The position numbers and the translations under genes were made by a program. 7,216 bases of DNA from the NCBI GenBank assembly GCA_002315625.1, contig DCHH01000089.1, positions 1 to 7,216 of the forward strand, in the 5' to 3' direction. Below, piece by piece: positions 1 to 5,278 of this stretch. Each line of letters starts with the position of its first letter. Within the stretch, counting starts at the first letter, position 1. Under the pieces are notes generated by a model. That model was given only the letters and a program-made list of their open reading frames with translations. It made no database searches and was not told where the DNA came from. The stretch comes from Bacteroidales bacterium UBA1757 (GTDB lineage: Bacteria > Bacteroidota > Bacteroidia > Bacteroidales > UBA1402).

Positions 1-262
1 GACGTTCGTCATCGCGGACAACCTCGTCAAAACTGTCGGAGACGGAATCGTAGGACACAAGCCCCCTCTGAGGGGAAAGGAAAATCCCGGACTTGCCGTC
101 CAGAGCCAGCCAGACGACCTTTCCGAGCCGTTCGCGGACAATCTGCCTGGAATGGAGCTTGCCTCCGTCCTTGACGTACTGCGACTCCTTGATTGCCGCA
201 CTGCCGCTGAGAATATTTCCGTTACTGTCCCGCACCAATTTTTGAACCCTTATGAATGCCAT
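1..262 (-). CDS. Probable IS4/IS1634-type transposase, N-terminal 87 residues only
   Basis: The reading frame starts at ATG 262 and runs open to the window edge, giving 87 codons; the C-terminal part is outside. The in-frame TAA at 274-272 excludes a longer start. The protein begins MAFIRVQKLVRD and continues with a basic region (HSRQIVRERLGKVVW, about residues 39-53) and a segment around residues 57-71 reading GKSGIFLSPQRGLVS. I recall this arrangement from the N-terminal region of DDE transposases of IS4/IS1634-like elements in Bacteroidales, where the N-terminus is expected to bind the element ends. No catalytic DDE residue falls in the visible part, so neither activity nor exact family can be judged. 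The consensus promoter immediately upstream and the inverted repeat around it fit a self-contained mobile gene. Alternative: an uncharacterised Bacteroidales protein unrelated to transposition. Confidence 0.65.
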   Translation of the reverse strand, partial: MAFIRVQKLVRDSNGNILSGSAAIKESQYVKDGGKLHSRQIVRERLGKVVWLALDGKSGIFLSPQRGLVSYDSVSDSFDEVVRDDER

Positions 263-286
263 GCAAAATGTTTATACTGTAGTATT

Positions 287-406
287 AAGTAGCACTACAA
301 AAGTACAGAACAATATCGACAATAGCAAATATTACAACTATAATTTTATTAAAAATCAATCATTTAGCAATTGGAGTCACTCAGCATGACTGCTGTAGTG
401 CTACTT
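287..406. repeat. 13-bp inverted repeat flanking the transposase promoter
   Basis: The arms are 287-299 and 394-406. Plus-strand 394-406 reads TGTAGTGCTACTT and the minus strand of 287-299 reads the same, a perfect 13/13 match with 94 bp between arms. Each arm contains an imperfect dyad GTAG-N2-CTAC (289-298 and 395-404). A further GTAG lies at 279-282, exactly 10 bp from the one at 289. The outer arm is the best candidate for the terminal repeat of the IS; the inner arm overlaps the -7 box. A role in transposase binding is inferred. Confidence 0.6.
298..329 (-). promoter_or_regulatory. Bacteroides-type promoter of the transposase gene
   Basis: Read on the minus strand, TTTG (329-326) is followed after exactly 20 bp by TACTTTTG (305-298), a full match to the Bacteroidota primary-sigma consensus TTTG / TAnnTTTG. 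Transcription should start near position 290, leaving a short untranslated leader before ATG 262. The -7 element overlaps one arm of the 13-bp inverted repeat (287-299), so a protein bound there could block the promoter. The leader can also fold a weak 6-bp stem (278-283 with 294-299). Confidence 0.72.
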
Positions 407-448
407 TTGCGCTGAACTAAAGTTGAAATAATCCATGAACTGGATAAT

Positions 449-472
449 GTCGAACCAGTATAGCGGTTCGAC
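449..472. other. Small hairpin between the operon terminator and the IS end
   Basis: A perfect 8-bp stem, GTCGAACC (449-456) with GGTTCGAC (465-472), encloses an 8-nt loop. It abuts the foot of the larger terminator stem. No run of T follows it on the minus strand (the next bases are ATTATCC), so it is not a second intrinsic terminator by itself. It might protect mRNA 3' ends after read-through, or be a remnant of older intergenic sequence. No coding region is visible between 413 and 537. Confidence 0.5.
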
Positions 473-526
473 TTCTGACGAAAAAGGGGCTGCCCGAATT
501 GACGGACAGCCCATTTTTCGTCAGAA
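473..526 (-). terminator. Intrinsic terminator of the susCD/T9SS-protein unit, probably bidirectional
   Basis: The 24-bp stem pairs 473-496 with 503-526 around a 6-nt loop (497-502). In minus-strand RNA the core GGGCUGUCCG pairs with CGGGCAGCCC (one G-U wobble), followed by CUUUUUCG. Beyond one U-C mismatch the A5 and U5 tracts also pair, so each strand shows a GC-rich stem followed by a T tract. This predicts termination in both directions. It begins 12 bp after the stop codon of the gene ending at 538 and separates that gene from the IS. Confidence 0.9.
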
Positions 527-537
527 CAACAATTCTA

Positions 538-3465
538 TTAGAGTTTAATCTTAACAATCTGGTCGGCGACGCGGACAAGATAGATACCGGATGAAAGACC
601 GGTGATGACATTCTCGCCCTGAGAAGCCTCAAGACTCTTGACAGTCTGACCGAGCAGGTTATAGACCGTGACGGGAGCCTCAGAGGGAAGGACAACGAAC
701 AGGTCGCCGCTGTTGGCAAACACCTGAGTCTTCACGCTCTTTTCGACGTTCTTGCCCGTAGCCGGGGTGAAGATGAAACCGCCGAAACCGAGCTTGCTGC
801 CAGTGCAGAAGACATAGTAGGTCGAACCGGCCTTGACATCAAACGTGTAGGTGCCGTAGTATTTTTCACTGACAGTAATACCGTTGTAATCGGCCAGAGC
901 AACGCTATCTTCGGTAATGAAGAAGTTCTTGTCCTTGTTCAAACATACTGCAACCTCGAGCGAACCAGCCTTGGCAGGAGCAAAGACGTAGAAGGTACCG
1001 GTGGTAGGAACATTCTTCTTGTCAGATGAATAACCTTTTCCATTGGCATCCTTGGGATTGTTGCCTTCACCGGCAGTCATAGCGTCGAAAATTCCGCTTG
1101 TGGCATTGCTCAAGTTTCCATCAGCTTTACCGGCTCCCCAGTTATTGGCAGCACCGCCGTAGGTCATGGTGATATCCTTGACAGAAGTAATCTGCATTCC
1201 GTCGGTAATCGTTTCTCCGTCACTTACATAGTAGCCGTTAGCAGGCTTTACAACAGCCTTGGTTCCCTTCACGGCAATACCGGCCACGCAAGCGAACTCT
1301 GAAGTATTGGTTGAACCGGCAGCGATAATCGGCTCAGAAGTGACATCTCCAATCCAGCGGACACAAATCATATCTTCATTAATGGCGGCAGCGGGCAGTG
1401 AACCGTTAAGATCGTACCAGACACCAGTAGTATCCAATTCGGTCGTTCCAAAGGTTTCCCATGCCTGTCCGTCAATAGAATACTGGAGAAGCTGTTTCTT
1501 GTGGGCCTTGTTATCAACACCGACCTTTGAGGCTACCTTGATATCCTTGTATCCTGCCACATTGAGAACAATGTAGTTATAGTCGGGAGTGGCCGCGAAA
1601 CGGTCGGCCGGTGTCTCACGGACAGCGCAGAGACGGATATCACCGGAGAACTTGTTGTTACGGGTCATGATGGTAGCCGAATCCTTGTAGGCCTCGTGCA
1701 CAAAGTAAGCGGTATGAAGCGAACCGATGTAAGCCGAGTCACCATTGACAAAATGGTTGGCTCCCACGCCATCCTCCAGTGTCTGTTTGCCCTTTGTCAC
1801 CTGGTCGAAATCCCAAACGGCAATACGGTCAGACTTCTTGAACTTGGCCGTCAGGGTGACATCGCCCGTCAGACGGAATCCGCGGTTCATTTCATTAACA
1901 CCGTCGCTCCACTTGTCGAAATCAGCCCAGTAGTGGGAATTGAACGTCACTGTAATGCTGTCACCAACGAAGTAGTCTTCCTGGACAGGACTGATGCTCA
2001 TTTCCACATTCTCGGGAGCGTCAAGTGTAATGCTGACAACAGCAACAGGTTTCTCCTCATAGACAGCAACCAACTGCACATCACCCTGGATAGTAAACAC
2101 ATACGGATTGGCCGTAGATACCTGCTCGCCACCGATAGTCCAGTACTGGAAATAGGCGCCCGGGCGGTTGTTGGCAAGAACTGACACTTCCATACCCTTG
2201 TCATACACACCGTTGGTGGGTTCAAACGTCACACCGGTCGTAGTTGAGGTAACGGTCAGATAACAGGGATTTTCATACGTCAGCACCAGCTGCTTGGGTC
2301 CGATGGGACCGCCGTCGCTGCCGGCTGTAGCCATTTTCTGTGTGCTGAGATAACGGAAATCGCGGTTGGCAAAATCAAGGAAGATTGACTTGTCATAACC
2401 AGCATCTTCGGGGGTGATATAGACCGTGTCGGCACTCAGCCAGGCACCTTCACCTTCCAGGTCAACGTTGGCTCTCGGTTTCTTGTAGCCGACAAGGACA
2501 TTGTTCTTGCACTCAACCTGACCGTACTGAATGCTGGCGATGTAGTGTTGCGGACGGTTGGTCAGAGTATCGGGATGGGTAATGAGGCTGTCTGCAGGAA
2601 TATCGACGTTATTATAATCGTCCTTCCAGTCGGGAACGATGAAAAGATTGTTGTTGATATGGAATTCAGACAGTTGGCCGACATACTGGTCGAACATCAT
2701 CAGCGAATTCTGGCTGTTCCAACCGATAAAGAGGTTGTTCTCGCAGATGAAATTAATATCGACACGACCCACCTCTTCAGTCATGGTTGCAAACTGAACC
2801 AGTGAGTGGAGATAACCCAGGTCATAGAACAGGTTATTGCGGAAAACCATCTCAGCCACGCGCATGTCCATACGGAACAGCGACATAGGATTGTTCGAGT
2901 ACAAATAACCGGCATGAATAGTACATCCTTCCACTCCCAGATAATTAACGTCACCGGCATCCATTGTTCCGTCGCCTTTTGCACCAGGCTGCACGCGGAA
3001 AAGTGCACGGTTATAGTTTGTGATTTCGCAGTTCAGGAACGAAAGAGTGTCGATGTAGTGGTACATCGTATCCTTCGTCTGAAAGAGATACTTTGAATTT
3101 GCCATACGACCTCCGTTTACCTCCACGTGAAGGTTCTCAAAGAAAACGGATAGCTGGTCGGCCTCGGTATTGAGCGGAAGGTTCCACTGCCATCCAAGCC
3201 CAGACTTGGCACCCGTTTCAGCATCATCCACACCAATGATGTGAATCTTGCCGGCGTTGGGCATGTCCTTGTTATTGCTCAAAGCCAATACACCGGTGGT
3301 GTACTTCACATAAATGGTGTCACTCTGGTCGTTTGTGCGCTCCTTGAAGAAAAAGTTCTCGAAGTCCGTCTTTGAGGAGACGGTCACAACTTCAGCGCGA
3401 ACCGGCACAGCCGCCAACAGAGCAGCCACGCCCAACAACATCGTAAAGATTTTTTTCATAAGCAT
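538..3465 (-). CDS. T9SS-exported beta-helix surface protein with InlB-like repeats
   Basis: A 975-residue protein. Residues 1-24 form a signal peptide (basic n-region MLMKKIF, hydrophobic core LLGVAALLAAV, cleavage near VRA-EV). The second Met, at position 3459, would give the commoner MKK start and is an equal candidate; I report the outer one. Residues about 100-385 look like a right-handed beta-helix of the DUF4957/DUF5123 kind: rung motifs NNLF at 210, 243 and 272, and NNVL at 321, then the end-cap-like segment FANRDFRYLS (365-374). Two divergent InlB/bacterial-repeat-like modules follow (about 400-470 and 478-544, each with a W-containing strand and ending in LVAVYE or LTAKFK). Residues about 546-735 resemble a jelly-roll binding module (QYSIDGQAWETF at 661), and about 745-902 a second beta-rich module (YYVFCTGSKLGFGGF at 883). 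Residues about 911-975 are a T9SS type A sorting domain (VYNLLGQ at 934, GIYLVRV at 960, IVKIKL end). No catalytic set is recognised. As third gene after susCD it is probably a surface glycan-binding protein or a catalytically cryptic lyase; function is inferred. Confidence 0.9.
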   Translation of the reverse strand: MLMKKIFTMLLGVAALLAAVPVRAEVVTVSSKTDFENFFFKERTNDQSDTIYVKYTTGVLALSNNKDMPNAGKIHIIGVDDAETGAKSGLGWQWNLPLNTEADQLSVFFENLHVEVNGGRMANSKYLFQTKDTMYHYIDTLSFLNCEITNYNRALFRVQPGAKGDGTMDAGDVNYLGVEGCTIHAGYLYSNNPMSLFRMDMRVAEMVFRNNLFYDLGYLHSLVQFATMTEEVGRVDINFICENNLFIGWNSQNSLMMFDQYVGQLSEFHINNNLFIVPDWKDDYNNVDIPADSLITHPDTLTNRPQHYIASIQYGQVECKNNVLVGYKKPRANVDLEGEGAWLSADTVYITPEDAGYDKSIFLDFANRDFRYLSTQKMATAGSDGGPIGPKQLVLTYENPCYLTVTSTTTGVTFEPTNGVYDKGMEVSVLANNRPGAYFQYWTIGGEQVSTANPYVFTIQGDVQLVAVYEEKPVAVVSITLDAPENVEMSISPVQEDYFVGDSITVTFNSHYWADFDKWSDGVNEMNRGFRLTGDVTLTAKFKKSDRIAVWDFDQVTKGKQTLEDGVGANHFVNGDSAYIGSLHTAYFVHEAYKDSATIMTRNNKFSGDIRLCAVRETPADRFAATPDYNYIVLNVAGYKDIKVASKVGVDNKAHKKQLLQYSIDGQAWETFGTTELDTTGVWYDLNGSLPAAAINEDMICVRWIGDVTSEPIIAAGSTNTSEFACVAGIAVKGTKAVVKPANGYYVSDGETITDGMQITSVKDITMTYGGAANNWGAGKADGNLSNATSGIFDAMTAGEGNNPKDANGKGYSSDKKNVPTTGTFYVFAPAKAGSLEVAVCLNKDKNFFITEDSVALADYNGITVSEKYYGTYTFDVKAGSTYYVFCTGSKLGFGGFIFTPATGKNVEKSVKTQVFANSGDLFVVLPSEAPVTVYNLLGQTVKSLEASQGENVITGLSSGIYLVRVADQIVKIKL

Positions 3466-3517
3466 TTGGGTTTAAAAAGTTGGTATAATGGTTCAATAGT
3501 TCATATCTCTAAAACAA

Positions 3518-3546
3518 GGGATGCTGAATCAAGTTCAGCATGACCC
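3518..3546 (-). terminator. Palindrome between susD and the T9SS gene: partial terminator/attenuator or dispersed repeat
   Basis: ATGCTGAA (3521-3528) pairs perfectly with TTCAGCAT (3534-3541) around the loop TCAAG. Outer GGG (3518-3520) pairs with CCC (3544-3546) across a 2-nt bulge. In minus-strand RNA the stem is followed by CUUGUUUU, a weak U tract, so partial termination after susD is plausible. The core closely resembles GTCAT-stem-loop palindromes that I recall as dispersed in many Bacteroidota genomes. The rest of the 88-bp gap shows no TAnnTTTG box, favouring co-transcription with reduced expression of the downstream gene. The hairpin is directly visible; its role is inferred. Confidence 0.6.
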
Positions 3547-3553
3547 TCTCCCG

Positions 3554-5275
3554 TCACTTCAACGACCACCGCACAAACCGGTCAGCCTCAAGCGAAGCCT
3601 TAACCTTGGCCTGCACCCCTAAATCATACTTCGACTTAATGCGGTCAAAGATAATAGAAAAATCGTCATAACGCTCCGCCATCTTAACCAAATAACTGTA
3701 GGATTTTCCCTCACCGGTAAATTCCCGCAAAAATTCGTCAGCCAGAGCCATATCATAAAGCCGAATCCGGTCCTTGTCGTAAGCAAATGCCCGTTTGACC
3801 TCCTCGCTCTCATCGTTGCCGATAGAGGGCAGTTCGTGCACCTGTCCGCGCACACATCCCACAATACCGATATCGCCATAACCTCCTGGAGGGGCAAACC
3901 AATTGACATAAAGCTCATTCCAGACACGGTCCCCGTCAAGCGAATCGGCCGGCAGAGTACTTGACCCGCCAGGGAAACGGTTCAGAATTCCCATATTGAG
4001 CAGTGTAGCCGCAGCATCCCAGTGACCGAGATGGTTCTCCGCCTCAGCCAGCAGAAAATGAAGTTCATGCCCACGGTAGAGTGGAATCGAAGGTTCAATC
4101 TCAAAAATCTTGGTACGGAGATATCCCCGATTGTTCAGGCGGGTGTAGAAATACTTCGAAAACGCACTCTGTCCGGAAAGAGTATAGTTCATCAGACACT
4201 GCAAGCCGCCCCGAATGTCAGACTCGCCGTAGTCAGCCATCGCCGTCGCATTGGGACGCAGGTAATAGCAGTCGTTGGATGGATATTCCGGGCAGAAATA
4301 CTGGACAAGACGGTTTCTCTGACCATTCTTATAGTCGTAGAAAATGGCGCTGAGAATCTGCTGCTCGCGCGACACCTGCTCAGTGTAGAAAATATAGGTA
4401 TAGTTCAGGATATTCTGCATAGAACAGGAATACCAGTCAGAGCCATTGTTAAGGGCATTGGTAAGGAACTCCGTGACATTGGTCCGAATCCACTGCCAGT
4501 CAGCGCGGGCAGACGCCTCGTCCTCATAGTTTGTCCGCCACGAAGCCAGTTCGGCACGCATCGGAAGCCAGGCCGGGGTCATATACTTCCAGTAGTCGTA
4601 ACTGGCGGCACCGTTGACCGGATCGACCCAGTGGGGCCAGTCCATTACAAGGTCTGCTGGGATATGCTGTCCGCAGCACTCTATTCCGTTGTCCAACAGC
4701 TCAATACACTTGTCGCATATACCCTTCATATTGAGGTGCTCAAAAGTCTTGGCATCATCAAGCGACTTGAGTTCCGTCACATTGGTGTCGAACCAGTAAG
4801 CCTCGCCATAGATGCGTCCAAGCATCGAGTAGGCCCATACCTTGTGGCGAAGGGCACAGCTCACCAGACGGGGCACATGCACTTTTGCACTATCGCTCAT
4901 TGCCCCGTTGACTTTGCGGCAGAACTCATCCATCTTGACAATAAAATCGTTGCATGCTACAATCACGGCATAGTAGCCTGTCGGATCGGCATACGAATTG
5001 CCGTCAGTCGATTCATAATTGTTCAGATTCTGCAATTCAACAGGGGCATTTCCCGTGGTTTCCAGATAGTTGCAACGGGTATCGGTAAGAAAGATAGCCT
5101 GGTCGCCAACCTCCTGCATACGTGTGCAGATACCAAGATAGCCACGGTACATCTCACTTTCCTTCGTCAGGTACGACCCCTCGTCGAGAGTATTATCGAC
5201 AGCCGGTTCAAAGAAATTGCTGCAACCGCACAGCAAAACAGGCACCACCAAAAGCGTATAAAGATATCTTTTCAT
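3554..5275 (-). CDS. SusD/RagB-family outer-membrane nutrient-binding lipoprotein
   Basis: A complete 573-residue protein, within the usual SusD size range. The signal peptide ends in a lipobox L-C-G-C with the lipidated cysteine at C18, followed by SNFFEP, typical of SusD N-termini. Family landmarks: a helix near 100-112 (GYYAVIVACNDFI), the TPR-like helix 141-160 leading into RIYGEAYWFDT, the C-terminal helix RGHELHFLLAEAENHLGHWD (401-420) followed by LLNMGILNRF (425-434), and a degenerate ALADEFLREFTGEGKSY (510-526) in place of the usual ERR-EL-EG-R segment. SusD proteins sit on the cell surface as a hinged lid over SusC, capturing glycans or other oligomers. It starts 3 bp after the susC stop codon, so the two are translationally close and must be co-transcribed. 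The protein has 16 cysteines including C16 and C18, with a CC pair at 200-201, which seems high. The substrate cannot be predicted. Confidence 0.95.
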   Translation of the reverse strand: MKRYLYTLLVVPVLLCGCSNFFEPAVDNTLDEGSYLTKESEMYRGYLGICTRMQEVGDQAIFLTDTRCNYLETTGNAPVELQNLNNYESTDGNSYADPTGYYAVIVACNDFIVKMDEFCRKVNGAMSDSAKVHVPRLVSCALRHKVWAYSMLGRIYGEAYWFDTNVTELKSLDDAKTFEHLNMKGICDKCIELLDNGIECCGQHIPADLVMDWPHWVDPVNGAASYDYWKYMTPAWLPMRAELASWRTNYEDEASARADWQWIRTNVTEFLTNALNNGSDWYSCSMQNILNYTYIFYTEQVSREQQILSAIFYDYKNGQRNRLVQYFCPEYPSNDCYYLRPNATAMADYGESDIRGGLQCLMNYTLSGQSAFSKYFYTRLNNRGYLRTKIFEIEPSIPLYRGHELHFLLAEAENHLGHWDAAATLLNMGILNRFPGGSSTLPADSLDGDRVWNELYVNWFAPPGGYGDIGIVGCVRGQVHELPSIGNDESEEVKRAFAYDKDRIRLYDMALADEFLREFTGEGKSYSYLVKMAERYDDFSIIFDRIKSKYDLGVQAKVKASLEADRFVRWSLK

Positions 5276-5278
5276 AGT

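Larger units (their letters stand above)
1..412 (-). mobile_element. End of a probable insertion sequence, cut by the left window edge
   Basis: This stretch holds the start of a probable transposase gene, its promoter, and a 13-bp sequence at 394-406 that recurs inverted at 287-299. The outer copy lies just inside the likely element boundary, which I place near 410-413, beyond the neighbouring operon's terminator. The other end is outside the window, so neither the matching terminal repeat nor a target-site duplication can be seen, and the exact boundary is an inference. The transposase is read in the same direction as the neighbouring operon. Identification as an IS rests mainly on the protein's N-terminus, recalled from Bacteroidales transposases and not searched. 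Confidence 0.55.

Noticed and set aside
417..719. Minus-strand 100-codon frame overlapping the end of the T9SS protein gene
   Set aside because: It overlaps the sorting-domain coding region in another frame and runs through the terminator hairpin. The Ser/Arg-rich translation looks like an out-of-frame artefact.
1696..2184. Plus-strand open frame of 162 codons opposite the T9SS protein gene
   Set aside because: The opposite strand encodes well-defined InlB-like repeats here. The plus-strand translation has no recognisable features.
3466..3553. Separate promoter for the T9SS protein gene
   Set aside because: No TAnnTTTG box with a TTTG 19-21 bp upstream could be found on the minus strand in this gap. 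A weak or alternative promoter cannot be excluded.
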